Assembly: GCA_964589825.1 (NCBI GenBank)
Contig: CAZPUS010000007.1
Coordinates: forward strand, 1-64,000
Direction: 5' to 3'
Source: CAZPUS01 sp964589825
GTDB taxonomy: Bacteria > Fibrobacterota > Chitinivibrionia > Chitinivibrionales > WJKA01
Length of the DNA: 64,000 bases
How positions within the stretch are numbered: position 1 is the stretch's first letter; each line of letters begins with the position of its first letter. This document shows, piece by piece, positions 9,501 through 18,256 of this stretch. The notes below the pieces were generated by a model. It was not told the origin of the DNA. It made no database searches and worked only from the letters and a program-made list of their open reading frames with translations. The position numbers and the translations under genes were made by a program.

Positions 9501-9682
9501 CCGAGTCCAATGCACCGGTTGCCTCGCGTGCAACTGCAGGCGTTGGAACACAACAGATGATAACCAACCGTGGAGAAGGAAAAAAAGCGCAGCCGGTCCG
9601 CAGTGAAAAAAAGGCCGGCCGCAACGACCCCTGTCCATGTGGAAGCGGAAAAAAATACAAGAAATGCTGCGGAAAAACATGA
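6572..9682 (+). CDS. secA: Protein translocase ATPase SecA
   Basis: The cytoplasmic motor of the Sec pathway. I choose ATG 6572, giving 1036 residues that start MKLLSILSRIFG; an upstream frame to 6512 overlaps the previous gene and is not conserved in type. Visible motifs are Walker A GEGKT (122-126), Walker B DEVD (227-230), LIISGPA (241-247) and a C-terminal SEC-C zinc motif with C1021, C1023, C1032 and C1033. The protein is over 130 residues longer than the E. coli enzyme, mainly from a helical insertion after LIISGPA (about 250-340), as in Bacteroidetes-type SecA. It follows the motor operon closely and may share its transcript. Confidence 0.97.
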   Translation: MKLLSILSRIFGSKEEKDVKQLWPVVEQVNSRRESVAALTDEQLQQKTPEFKQRLSDGATLDDLLPEAFAVVREATHRVLGEKRMVYDPIRGEHIPFMAHFDVQIMGGIVLHQGKIAEMKTGEGKTQVAVLAAYLNALSGKGVHIVTVNDYLARRDSEWMGKVYSFLGLTVGCLDKTEPSTPQRREAYQCDVVFGTNNEFGFDYLRDNMASSPEQCVQRELNFAIVDEVDNVLIDEARTPLIISGPATKSNQEYEQLKPRVQRIVNAQNKLISSLVKEAKELLGKGDEHAYEAGRKLLIVQKGAPKNKSLAELAKEPGVGKLIKSVEADYLREKKLHEINEELYYTIDESGHSADLSEKGRELIAGNQPDFFVVPNLAEEIGAIENDDTLSAQEKARKKEKVHRAHAEASERIHSISQLLRAFSLFERDVDYVVQEGQVLIVDEFTGRILHGRRYSEGLHQALEAKESVKVAGENQTLATITFQNFFKLYNKVSGMTGTAATEAGEFNEIYKLDVVIIPTHRPMVRQDNDDLIYKTQREKYEAIADEIKSYHENGNPVLVGTTSIEKSERISQLLTRKGIQHEVLNAKNHAREAHIVSQAGRIGSVTIATNMAGRGTDIVLGGNFTAMADDKLLKEGIEPDEVRMPEKKKRYAKLAEELEQEHKKVVDAGGLHIVGTERHESRRIDNQLRGRAGRQGDPGSSRFFLSLDDDLMRIFGSGRIATMMDKLGVEEGEVISHPIVSRSIQNAQKKVEGRNFEQRKHLKEYDDVMNYQRSEIYSLRQKVVTGDSTKDEIFEQIAAYLEDTIYSYTSNSSYPEEWKLKELAEDLQITCGIVISDIQESISEYNQETLFDALWKKVQARYEERERHFGEELMRQVERSVLLMVIDNLWKDHLYEMDHLKEGVQYRAFGQKNPLYEYQREALQIFEQLRKNISKQTTSSIFRVEASLQEEDVMGLENARTTHAEFDVYTSDSEASESNAPVASRATAGVGTQQMITNRGEGKKAQPVRSEKKAGRNDPCPCGSGKKYKKCCGKT

Positions 9683-10323
9683 ACAATGGCCTTTTTATTG
9701 CATTCGAAGGAATAGATGGCAGCGGGAAATCGACGCAGCTTCGCCATACAGCTGCTGAACTCGATAAAAAGGGAATACCTCATATCGTTACCCGGGAACC
9801 GGGCGGTACCCGGATCAGCGAACGGGTACGCGATATAATTATTTCTCCTGAGCATGCCGAGATGACCCACAGGTGTGAATTGCTGCTTTATCTGGCAGCC
9901 CGTGCGCAACATATCGAAGAGCTGATCGTCCCTTCGGTGGAAAAGGGGTATGTAGTACTCTGTGACCGATTTGAACTGTCGACCTTTGCCTACCAGGGGT
10001 TTGGCAGGGATATCCCACTTGAGATACTTCGAAACTTCAACTCCTATGCGACCGGCACAAGAGCGCCGGATTTCACTTTTCTTTTCGATCTTTCTGCCGA
10101 TATGATTGCCCGGCGCCTTGCCCGGGCCGGAAAACGTCCCGACCGGATCGAACACCAGACGAATACGGAATTTTTCTCACGGATCAGAGAAGGATACATT
10201 GCGCTGGCCCATGAAATTTCCCAGCGCTGTATGCTGCTTGATGCGACTGAAGAACGGGCTGTGCTTTCTGCAAAAGTCACAAAAAAAATCGAGGCACTCT
10301 ACCACACTGCAGCGCACGCGTAA
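9679..10323 (+). CDS. tmk: Thymidylate kinase
   Basis: Phosphorylates dTMP to dTDP. The start ATG at 9679 overlaps the secA stop (ATGA), giving 214 residues; the upstream in-frame starts lie inside secA. The P-loop is GIDGSGKS (11-18), followed by the TREPGG loop, the CDRF motif (substrate-binding Asp-Arg) and the Arg-rich LID region RRLARAGKRPDRIE. The length is usual for the family. The coupling to secA has no obvious functional meaning. Confidence 0.95.
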   Translation: MNNGLFIAFEGIDGSGKSTQLRHTAAELDKKGIPHIVTREPGGTRISERVRDIIISPEHAEMTHRCELLLYLAARAQHIEELIVPSVEKGYVVLCDRFELSTFAYQGFGRDIPLEILRNFNSYATGTRAPDFTFLFDLSADMIARRLARAGKRPDRIEHQTNTEFFSRIREGYIALAHEISQRCMLLDATEERAVLSAKVTKKIEALYHTAAHA

Positions 10324-10384
10324 GTGTGTCGATTATTATTTTCTTATCATTTTGAAGTCTACCCTTGTACCCGAGGAGTAACCA

Positions 10385-12214
10385 ATGAACGACTCACACA
10401 ATCGACGCCCATTTTTTTCAAGAGAACATCTGGCAGGTATGACAATCGCTTTTGCGGTCATTATGGGGCTTTTCGTCGATGCCACGGATGCCGGAAACGA
10501 TAACTTTTATTCCCACATTACCCTTATGGATAAGGTCTCCCTAAAAATCCATCAGAATTATGTAAAAGAAATCGACTCCGAAAAACTGATCGATCATGGT
10601 ATAAACGGCATGATCGATATCCTTGACCCTCATTCAACGTTTTTCAAGAAAAAGCAATATGAGGAACTGCGTATACATACCAAGGGGAAATTCGGCGGAC
10701 TCGGCATTCAGATCTCAATTCGCGACAATGTACTTACCATAATGACACCGATTCCCGGGACTCCGGCAGCCAGGGCAGGATTGCGCTCCGGAGATAAAAT
10801 TATTAAAATAGAAGGGAAAAAAACAAAGGGGATAGAACTCGATCAGGCGGTCAATATTTTACGCGGTGAACCCGGCAGCAAAGTAGATATTACCATAAAG
10901 CGAACCGGGATAGAAAAACCGGTTTCCTATACCATCACCCGCGAAATCATCAATATTAAAGCGGTTCCTTACAGCGGGATACTTCACGATAATATCGGCT
11001 ATGTGCGGCTTAACGCCTTTTCACAGAATGCGGGAAGTGAAGTCCGCACTCACATTTCAAAGTTGCTTGAAAAAGATATCGAAGGTCTGGTGTTTGATCT
11101 TCGCCATAATCCCGGGGGGCTTCTTCCCCAGGCAATCGAGGTCGCTTCTGCCTTTATCCCTAAAAACAAACTCGTAGTCTACACACGCGGAAGACGCGCA
11201 GGACAGAACAAGGAATTCAAGAATCCCGCTCAGGCGGTGGTTCCGGGAGACATGCCTGTTGCAGTACTGGTAAGCAAAGCGAGTGCGAGCGCTTCGGAAA
11301 TTGTAGCCGGTGCTATTCAGGACTGGGACCGGGGGCTGATCATCGGAGATACCACTTTCGGAAAAGGATCCGTACAGAGTATCATCCCACTCGACCAGGA
11401 CCATCATCTTAAATTGACAACCGCGTTTTACTATACCCCCTCCGGTCGATGTATCAATAAACCAAGGAATGACATTCAGGACGACGAAGAAGGAGACAGC
11501 CTCTTTACCGAACGGTTTCTCAGGGACGATCAGGAAGAAGAAAAGAAAGAGGATACCGCACAAGTCGCGGACACTTCCGACAGTACCAATACTTTTTACA
11601 CACAAAACGGTCGGATCGTGCACGGAGGGGGTGGAATCGTACCCGATACCATCGTAACCCAGCCTACGTACACCGGTGCATTGCGCTCGCTGTTTATCAA
11701 GGATGCATTCTTCGCCTTTGCGAATTATTACTATCCGATTCTACAGGATAAAAACATGGTGATAGACACCTCGTTCGAAGTAAACGACAAAATGATCGCA
11801 CAGTTTCGCTCGTTTCTTGACTCCATCGACTACGAATTAAAAACACGTCAGCAGGAATCATTTGAAAGCTTTATGGTCCAGGCCGGTCTGATTAATGATA
11901 CCGCTTCGAATGTGACTCCCGATTCGCTTTATCTTTCTGATGAAAACATGGAGCAGCTTGGCAATCTTTCGAATCAAATAAAGCAAATGTTGTCACAGGA
12001 GCTGACGAATGAGCTTAATGCATATGATCATGATATCAGAAAACACATAAAACAGGCTATGCTCGTTCGAAAATACGGAGAATACCACGAACACGTGTTC
12101 AGAGTAAAATTCGATGAAGATCGTCAGCTTTCGACTGCACTTTCGCTGCTTTCACAACAGGATATGTATGACTCTTTTCTAAAACCACAGACGGCGAAAA
12201 ATACCGGAAAATAA
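10385..12214 (+). CDS. S41-family C-terminal processing protease
   Basis: A membrane-anchored periplasmic serine protease of the CtpA/Prc type. The 609 residues hold an N-terminal membrane segment (about 17-32), a PDZ domain (about 103-175, GLGIQI and GTPAARAGLRSGD) and the S41 catalytic domain. The Ser/Lys dyad is S302 in SASASE and K327 in TFGKGSVQ, 25 residues apart as in E. coli Prc. The C-terminal 200 residues are an acidic, helical extension. GAGGAGTAA precedes the ATG. It lies between tmk and a PpiD-like chaperone, suggesting an envelope protein quality-control pair. Confidence 0.92.
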   Translation: MNDSHNRRPFFSREHLAGMTIAFAVIMGLFVDATDAGNDNFYSHITLMDKVSLKIHQNYVKEIDSEKLIDHGINGMIDILDPHSTFFKKKQYEELRIHTKGKFGGLGIQISIRDNVLTIMTPIPGTPAARAGLRSGDKIIKIEGKKTKGIELDQAVNILRGEPGSKVDITIKRTGIEKPVSYTITREIINIKAVPYSGILHDNIGYVRLNAFSQNAGSEVRTHISKLLEKDIEGLVFDLRHNPGGLLPQAIEVASAFIPKNKLVVYTRGRRAGQNKEFKNPAQAVVPGDMPVAVLVSKASASASEIVAGAIQDWDRGLIIGDTTFGKGSVQSIIPLDQDHHLKLTTAFYYTPSGRCINKPRNDIQDDEEGDSLFTERFLRDDQEEEKKEDTAQVADTSDSTNTFYTQNGRIVHGGGGIVPDTIVTQPTYTGALRSLFIKDAFFAFANYYYPILQDKNMVIDTSFEVNDKMIAQFRSFLDSIDYELKTRQQESFESFMVQAGLINDTASNVTPDSLYLSDENMEQLGNLSNQIKQMLSQELTNELNAYDHDIRKHIKQAMLVRKYGEYHEHVFRVKFDEDRQLSTALSLLSQQDMYDSFLKPQTAKNTGK

Positions 12215-12293
12215 ACTGACACAATTGAACCAGAATACAATTGTACTATTTCTTTAGTTGTACCTACCATGCTATGCCTAAGGAGAAAATTAT

Positions 12294-14114
12294 ATGATAT
12301 CTAAAATCAGGGTACTTGCACCCAGTATTATGGTCATTGCACTGGCCGGCTTTATCGCAACCATTTTCTTTTCATGGGGGATGAACGTAACGGGCGGTCA
12401 TCAGAATTCCCGCAATGTCGGACGTATCGCGGATGAAAAAATCCCGCTCGCCACATTCGATAAACAGGTACAGCTCGAAAGAGATAAAAGGGTGCAGTCT
12501 ACCGAAGGTTCTTTGTCCGACCGCGAGTCCGCAATGATACCACTGCAGGTATGGGAGTCGGTGGTAAACCAAAAGATAAATTCGATGGCCTTTGAAAGAC
12601 TGCATCTGAAAGCGAACGCGGACGAGGTATACCGGTACCTTAAAAACAACCCGCCTGCACAGATAAAGAATCATCCGGCTTTTCAGACTGACAGCGTATT
12701 CGATTCTACAAAATACATTCAATTTCTCAACGATCCGAGAAGCCTGGCACAAAGCGGCATTCAGCAACTTGAAGCGCACGTGGCGACTATGCTGCTTCCG
12801 ATGCAAAAGCTCGAATACCTTGTGGAAGCTGCTGTTTTTGTGTCAAAATCGGAGGTTGCCAGACGGTATCGCGCCCGACATGAACAGACTGTATTCGAGT
12901 ACCTCCGGGTTCCGACAGCCAATTTTGCTATCGACTCATCCGAAATTACTCCCGATATGGTTGAGAAGTATTACAAGACACATCCGGACTCCTTTCAGAA
13001 GGGCGAACGTGTAAGCCTTTACTATACGCAAATAGAAAAAAAAGCCACCCCAGAGGATATGCAGCGCTATAAAGAAGAATTGCTGCAACTAAAAAATGAT
13101 ATCGTGCAGGGCCCACGTACATTTGCCGAAGCGGCAAAGATTCAATCAGACGATGACCATTCGGCTCAACGCGGTGGTCTCCTCGGCTGGGTATCTCGCG
13201 GCTCGCTTCTGCCTTCTTTCGAAAAGGTCGCCTTTTCACTCAAGCCTGGCGAAATATCCCGTCCGATCCGCACCCGCTACGGCTACCATTTGATTAAACT
13301 CGAAGATAAAAAAGTGACCGATTCGACAGCACAGGTCAAGGTCAGACATATTCTACGACGCAGTTATCCTTCTACGGAAACACTCGATCGTCTGGAAGCG
13401 ACTGCCGACTCACTTATCAAAAAAATGACCGAAACATCGGTATCGTCACTCGATGCATCCCGGGATTCTGCAATACATATCGATTCGACCGAGTACCTGA
13501 CCAGAAAAGAACTGCAAACACGTTTCAATTACCTGCAGGGACTGGGGCAATTTGCATTCAACGAAAAAGAAGGAACGGTGGTGGCCACACCATATGAAAA
13601 CGAAGCCGCTATGTATATATTCAAGATTAGAGAGAGGCGCGGCAAAGGACGTATGAAGCTTGAAACGGTACGGTCAAAAATACGCGAAATGCTGACCGAT
13701 TCTCTTCAAAAAAAGAAGGCGCAAAGCTTTCTCGCCGACAATATCACTACGGGTTCAACCGCCTCTCTTCAGGAACAATTTTCTCATCTGGCACATATTC
13801 AGGCAGAAAAAACCGATACGGTGACCCGTCTTTCCTATATCAAAGGTATCGGACCCCGTTCAAAAGTCGCTGCCGCGGCATTCGGGTGTAAAGCCGAATC
13901 AATTTCCTCTCCCGTTTTCTTCAGTGACGCGTATTACGTAGTGCGGCCTTTGTGGCATTCACATGTGGCACAAATACCCTGGGACAGCGGCGAAATCCCG
14001 CTGATTAAAGAGAAACTGAGGCAACAGGCAAAGAAAAATATCTATATGCAGTGGTATCATGCTCAAAAAAAACGTATAAACATTGAAAATAATGTACGTA
14101 ACTATTACATGTGA
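12294..14114 (+). CDS. PpiD/SurA-type parvulin peptidyl-prolyl isomerase
   Basis: A membrane-anchored periplasmic folding factor. One membrane helix sits at 10-29, a SurA-like N-terminal helical domain covers about 40-230, and a recognisable parvulin domain covers about 239-340 (GGLLGWVSRG, FSLKPGEIS and YGYHLIKLED). A second, degenerate parvulin-like unit begins at about VKVRHILRR (348), giving a PpiD-like build of 606 residues. AGGAGAAAATTAT precedes the ATG. It follows the S41 protease by 79 bases and converges with the minus-strand STAS gene. Confidence 0.88.
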   Translation: MISKIRVLAPSIMVIALAGFIATIFFSWGMNVTGGHQNSRNVGRIADEKIPLATFDKQVQLERDKRVQSTEGSLSDRESAMIPLQVWESVVNQKINSMAFERLHLKANADEVYRYLKNNPPAQIKNHPAFQTDSVFDSTKYIQFLNDPRSLAQSGIQQLEAHVATMLLPMQKLEYLVEAAVFVSKSEVARRYRARHEQTVFEYLRVPTANFAIDSSEITPDMVEKYYKTHPDSFQKGERVSLYYTQIEKKATPEDMQRYKEELLQLKNDIVQGPRTFAEAAKIQSDDDHSAQRGGLLGWVSRGSLLPSFEKVAFSLKPGEISRPIRTRYGYHLIKLEDKKVTDSTAQVKVRHILRRSYPSTETLDRLEATADSLIKKMTETSVSSLDASRDSAIHIDSTEYLTRKELQTRFNYLQGLGQFAFNEKEGTVVATPYENEAAMYIFKIRERRGKGRMKLETVRSKIREMLTDSLQKKKAQSFLADNITTGSTASLQEQFSHLAHIQAEKTDTVTRLSYIKGIGPRSKVAAAAFGCKAESISSPVFFSDAYYVVRPLWHSHVAQIPWDSGEIPLIKEKLRQQAKKNIYMQWYHAQKKRINIENNVRNYYM

Positions 14115-14207
14115 GCGGGTGCTGCCCCTTCCGGAGGCACAGAGCAAAGCCCCCCTGCAACGTCCTGCCCGACCCATACCAGTATTATGCAGAGAAAACG
14201 ACTCCGG

Positions 14208-14891
14208 TCAGCCAATATCCTCAACAGAGTCGTAGCATGCGATTTTATCAGAAAGGTTCGCTGAATCCAACAGGCTTACAATCACATCGTTTGCCCCCGA
14301 TATGATGATATCCCCGCCGGACTCATCCAGCATTTTATAAAGACTGACTATCATTCCTAGGGCATTGCTGTCAAACATGGTCAAATTCTCAAAATCGAGT
14401 ACGATCTTTTTGGTGTCGCGACAGGCAAGCAGTATCTGCTCTTTCATTTTTCGCACCGCCTGCGGGCTGTTCATAACTCCACTGAAATGAAGCACCCCCA
14501 GCCCCCTGCTGGATACCTCATACGAAAGATCGAGCTTTATCTCGACCGATTCGGAAAAGAGCGATTCCGAAGGTGATTTCACCTCTTTCCCCCGCTGAAC
14601 CACAAAGGCAGGGGTCAAACCGATCACATTGAACGTATCGAGCGGCTGTCCCCACAGATCCCGCAGAATAAGCTCCCCGCCTTTCTCTTTTATAGTCTTC
14701 AGCGCAGAGACGAGATAACCTATCCCCTGAGAATCTATATCCTCGAGTTTTGATGCATCGGCTATAATGTATATGTGGCCGCGATCTATATAGTTGGCTA
14801 CCGTATGATACAACCATTTACCCTCTTCAAAACGCATCCGCTGAGGAAGCGAAATCGTCCAGTAGTTATTTTCATCCTGCATAGCGTACAC
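14208..14891 (-). CDS. Tandem STAS-domain protein (anti-sigma-factor-antagonist type)
   Basis: A soluble 227-residue protein made of two STAS domains (about 8-105 and 118-225). Each keeps the Ser that Rsb/SpoIIAA-type antagonists have phosphorylated: DIDSQGIGYL in the first and FDSNALGMIVSL in the second. No partner kinase or anti-sigma factor is visible nearby. It is the last gene of a minus-strand run with a lipoprotein, a heptosyltransferase and an M23 peptidase, 102 bases after the lipoprotein gene. It might scaffold signalling at the envelope rather than control a sigma factor; the sequence does not decide. Confidence 0.8.
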   Translation of the reverse strand: MYAMQDENNYWTISLPQRMRFEEGKWLYHTVANYIDRGHIYIIADASKLEDIDSQGIGYLVSALKTIKEKGGELILRDLWGQPLDTFNVIGLTPAFVVQRGKEVKSPSESLFSESVEIKLDLSYEVSSRGLGVLHFSGVMNSPQAVRKMKEQILLACRDTKKIVLDFENLTMFDSNALGMIVSLYKMLDESGGDIIISGANDVIVSLLDSANLSDKIACYDSVEDIG

Positions 14892-14993
14892 AACTTTTTA
14901 TCGATGAATAGAGCTGCAACCAGAATTGGTAGTAATTATACATTATTGAATGCTGTATGTCAATGTGCGCACGCACTCCTATTAACCGGCAAT

Positions 14994-15359
14994 TCATTCC
15001 CTGACACTTTCTGTTCCGGCACCATCCGGATTCACGCGTTGTTCCTCGTATGCACGAACAGCGTCGATACGTGTTTGCAGAAGCACACTCATGCGTTGCG
15101 GATTTCCCCTGAGCCGAGAAAAAAAGCCTTGCACATCCTTCTGTGACACGTCGAGTATCTGTACCATCCGCCGATATCTCCAGGCTTTCTCGGTTTCTGA
15201 AAAGGCTTCGGAATCTGACAGCAACACTATACCTGCCATATACTGCTGCATTTTTGCGCACACACCATCCCCCGCACCTGACTGAGGCAAAAAATCCTCG
15301 CAGGCGGGAAGTAAAAGCAGGAAAAAAATATGCATAATCTTCGTGATCTTATTCTTCAT
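14994..15359 (-). CDS. Small lipoprotein of unknown function
   Basis: A 121-residue protein with a type II signal peptide: charged start, hydrophobic core IMHIFFLLLL and lipobox LLPAC ending at C20. The mature part is helical and charged, with no family I recognise. Its start overlaps the end of the heptosyltransferase gene by 11 bases, so it is co-translated with an LPS gene. A role in the outer membrane is inferred from the lipobox and the context only. Confidence 0.72.
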   Translation of the reverse strand: MKNKITKIMHIFFLLLLPACEDFLPQSGAGDGVCAKMQQYMAGIVLLSDSEAFSETEKAWRYRRMVQILDVSQKDVQGFFSRLRGNPQRMSVLLQTRIDAVRAYEEQRVNPDGAGTESVRE

Positions 15360-16353
15360 AAAGCCTCTCCAGCTCTTTTATTACCTCAGACGGTCGTACA
15401 CGATGCATACAGGGACGATTGAAGCGAAGGCACAGATCCCCGCCATGAGGATGACACGGACGGCAAGGCATCGATGCTTGAAAAACCCTGAAGGCCGGCT
15501 CTCCGAAAGGGAAAAATCCCCAGTGCCAGGTAGTTGCACCGTAGACAATACCGGTTTTTACCCCACGAGCTCTTGCCAGATGCGACAACCCCGTATCGTT
15601 TCCTAAGGCAAGGTCGCATTTCCCGATACCTGCAGCACATTCATACAGCGACAACCGTCCTGCAAAAAGCGTACACTCTCTTCCTATGTTTTTTTTGATC
15701 CGCCAGGCATTGTAGACGTCTTCATCCCCCCCGAATATAGCTATTTTCCACTGCCGGTCAGCAAAATGACGTGCCACATCTTCGAAGTATTTTTCAGGCC
15801 ATTTTTTATTTTTCCATCCGGAAAAAGGCAGCAACGCGAGCCAGGGGTGTTTCGTATCGGTTTTCATTTCGTCAAGAGACGCCAGTGTCCGTGTCTCGTT
15901 TATGATAATACGCGGAGCATACAACGCGGGGTCGGTATCTGCTGACATCCCGGCGGCACTCAAATAGCGATATACGACGCTGTCTCTCTGTCTGGCATAG
16001 AGATTAATTCGAAACAGCAGCAATAACAGACGTTTTGCATGCTTTTTTTCGAATCTGCGGCAATCAGCATATTTCATGTGCCGAAGCAAACGGCGACTTT
16101 TTACATTATGCTGCAAATCGATAACCAGATCCCAGTGTCTTGTTTTGATTTCTTGCCCGCAGGAAGTCGGCGCATGGGGATCAACCGCGAGCACGCCGGA
16201 AAGCGCCGGATCATCCCGAAACAGCCCTGCATACTTGCCGGATGTGATAAAAAATATCTCCGCATCGCCAAATCGCTGCCGTAGATATCGCACACAGACG
16301 CTTGCAAGTATCACATCCCCCATCGCGGAAAATCGCAGTATCGCAATAGTCAT
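15349..16353 (-). CDS. Glycosyltransferase family 9 (ADP-heptose:LPS heptosyltransferase type)
   Basis: Would transfer heptose from ADP-heptose to the LPS core at the cytoplasmic face of the inner membrane. ATG 16353 (MTIAILRFSAMGDVILAS) is preferred over the TTG at 16371, because AAAGAGGG lies at the right distance; this gives 334 residues. GT9 features include the N-terminal RFSAMGD loop, PFSGWKNKKWP for the donor site and the GNDTGLSHLA motif near residue 265. A Cys-rich patch (MPCRPCHPHGGDLC) near the C-terminus is typical of several GT9 enzymes. It complements gmhB at the window start. Confidence 0.87.
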   Translation of the reverse strand: MTIAILRFSAMGDVILASVCVRYLRQRFGDAEIFFITSGKYAGLFRDDPALSGVLAVDPHAPTSCGQEIKTRHWDLVIDLQHNVKSRRLLRHMKYADCRRFEKKHAKRLLLLLFRINLYARQRDSVVYRYLSAAGMSADTDPALYAPRIIINETRTLASLDEMKTDTKHPWLALLPFSGWKNKKWPEKYFEDVARHFADRQWKIAIFGGDEDVYNAWRIKKNIGRECTLFAGRLSLYECAAGIGKCDLALGNDTGLSHLARARGVKTGIVYGATTWHWGFFPFGEPAFRVFQASMPCRPCHPHGGDLCLRFNRPCMHRVRPSEVIKELERLYEE

Positions 16354-16380
16354 ACAGCCCTCTTTGAACAATACGCCTTC

Positions 16381-17277
16381 TCAGCTATGCCCGAACGTAA
16401 TGACGGTATCTTTTTTGATATCCTGAATGCGCGGAAATAATAATTCTTCAGGGTTTATCGCATCTCCGGCTACATGTATTTCATAATGCAAATGAGGCCC
16501 TATGGTAAACCCGCTCGAACCAACCGACCCGATCCGTTCTCCTTTTTTCACATATTCTCCCCGGCTAACCATCGCATTCTGCAGATGTGCGTATACGGTA
16601 ACCACCCTGTAATCATGCACTATCACGATACGTACACCCCATCGGTTGCTTTTGGTCACGCTTTTCACCCATCCATGTGCAGTAACCCTTACTGGTTCTC
16701 CCGAAGGCGCAACGAAGTCGACCCCGTAATGCGGTTTTATCTTATCTGTAAAGGGATCCTTGTATTTGCCGTAATTACGGCTGATCTCTTCATGTCCGGG
16801 GCAGGGCGCAGCGACCGGTAATTTGTCGAATAACGTCGATTCACGAAGCATATTCATGACAAAGGAATACACGAAACAAAATTCCCGTTTTGTTTTATCA
16901 CTGATGCTATCTGCCGATAGTGATAAAAAAAACGAATCGGTGGCAGCTGTGTTTTGTGCAGGCTGATCCAGTGCGGTCTCGATCTCTTCAATAGCCCGTT
17001 GCTTTCTCTGAAGCGATCCCAGTGTGGTTCGCGTGTGTTGCAAAGACTGCGTAAGCGTGTCGAGAAGTACGGATAGCTGTTCATTCTGAGCGCTGTAGTT
17101 ATGCCATTTGTTACGAACTTCTTTTACCGACAGATCGATAAAACGTGGCGCAACATAGCCAAAATAGCCGACCGTCGCTGCGGCTATCACCACCGCCACC
17201 AGCAATGCCCCAAATGCCCGGGTCCTGAACAGACCTTTCGGGTGCAGCAAAAACAGTAAGGGTCTCTTTTTACTCAT
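16381..17277 (-). CDS. M23-family (LytM) metallopeptidase, membrane anchored
   Basis: A 298-residue envelope protein with a membrane helix at about 22-42, a coiled-coil stretch (55-105) and a LytM domain at 180-282. Zinc and catalytic residues are intact: H183 and D187 in HYGVDF, H231 in YAHL, and H262 and H264 in GPHLHYE. It should therefore be an active peptidoglycan endopeptidase rather than an EnvC-like activator. It sits 27 bases upstream of the heptosyltransferase gene and 48 bases downstream of a small coiled-coil gene. Confidence 0.9.
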   Translation of the reverse strand: MSKKRPLLFLLHPKGLFRTRAFGALLVAVVIAAATVGYFGYVAPRFIDLSVKEVRNKWHNYSAQNEQLSVLLDTLTQSLQHTRTTLGSLQRKQRAIEEIETALDQPAQNTAATDSFFLSLSADSISDKTKREFCFVYSFVMNMLRESTLFDKLPVAAPCPGHEEISRNYGKYKDPFTDKIKPHYGVDFVAPSGEPVRVTAHGWVKSVTKSNRWGVRIVIVHDYRVVTVYAHLQNAMVSRGEYVKKGERIGSVGSSGFTIGPHLHYEIHVAGDAINPEELLFPRIQDIKKDTVITFGHS

Positions 17278-17325
17278 GTGGGGCTAAGGGCATTGTATAG
17301 CAAAAAATATCTCAAGTCATCGTTG

Positions 17326-17685
17326 TCAGGCGTGTTCCTCAGCACCCGTATCCGATTGTTTGTCCGATGCATGGTGAACGCCTTCTGCGTTATCGTGCTC
17401 CTGCTGTATAGTCTCCTCGATATCTGCCTCCTGCTCACGAAGTTGCTTGATATTATCGATAGCATTCTGTATGCTCAGATCACCCTTGATTTCATCCTCT
17501 TTTTTGCTCTCCAGAAGATCGTATGTCCTCTCCCCGATATCAAGGAAATTACGGTCGATTTTTTTTCTGACGTTATAGCCTCTCGCTTTTAATTTCCCAA
17601 TTCTGCCATACTTTTCTATTTGCTCCCAGGATGCTTCGGCCCCTTCTTTCAGCTTACGTGTGAGATTCTGCAGCAAATCGTCCAT
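17326..17685 (-). CDS. Small coiled-coil protein of unknown function
   Basis: The start is ATG 17685, preceded by AAAGGAGGA; a longer frame to 17751 adds an unlikely N-terminus. The 119 residues are highly charged and predicted helical, with MDDLLQNLTRKLKEGAE at the start and an acidic Glu/Asp/His-rich tail. There is no signal peptide or membrane segment. It is the first gene of the minus-strand run that continues with the M23 peptidase, so it may be a cytoplasmic partner of that envelope operon. I do not recognise the family. Confidence 0.7.
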   Translation of the reverse strand: MDDLLQNLTRKLKEGAEASWEQIEKYGRIGKLKARGYNVRKKIDRNFLDIGERTYDLLESKKEDEIKGDLSIQNAIDNIKQLREQEADIEETIQQEHDNAEGVHHASDKQSDTGAEEHA

Positions 17686-18256
17686 ACGTATCCTCCTTTT
17701 CCGGTGAAGCGAATGGTTACTAAATACACAATAAAAATACATAATTCCCACTCAATCCGAGCCTTGCCGTTATCAATATAAACCCGGGAGTACATACGCC
17801 GAGATTACCCGTGCTTCCGGAACGTTCTTAAAAATGATGAGTGCGTTCGGTTTTTGGCGGATTAAGCCAGATAAACCAGCAATACTGACGAGATCGGTTT
17901 TTTTGAAAGTAGCCCAGATGATCTGAGTAGTCGCTCCCACCCCTTAACTAACCTGATATTATAAAGCTAGCTCACGCATACTTGCGTCACCCGCTGCTGA
18001 GAGTAGACACTATATGTCACTTCGTTTTGAAAAAAATACTATTTTTACACTGATATGTGTAGCTGCTTTTTATCCCTCTGTCGCTTAACGATTACCCATT
18101 GCGCATGTCTGTCCCTTGATGCGTAATGAAAAATACCTGTTTCAGATGATTCGACCAGGTGTCAAAGCGGCAATATTTCAGCCTTGTTGCACGTAAAAAG
18201 GGTATTATGGAATAGCAAATTAACTTTTTTTTTAAGTTTATGAGAGGAATCGTATC
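17686..18256. other. Divergent intergenic region
   Basis: About 570 bases separate the minus-strand envelope operon from the plus-strand DUF1573 gene. The region should hold promoters in both directions. I see no gene, tRNA or recognised riboswitch. It contains several T-runs and short dyads but none with a convincing terminator or operator form. A frame on the minus strand that enters the DUF1573 gene is judged a shadow. Confidence 0.5.

Noticed and set aside
11057..11623. Minus-strand frame opposite the S41 protease
   Set aside because: No domain or start signal; it mirrors a well-supported gene.
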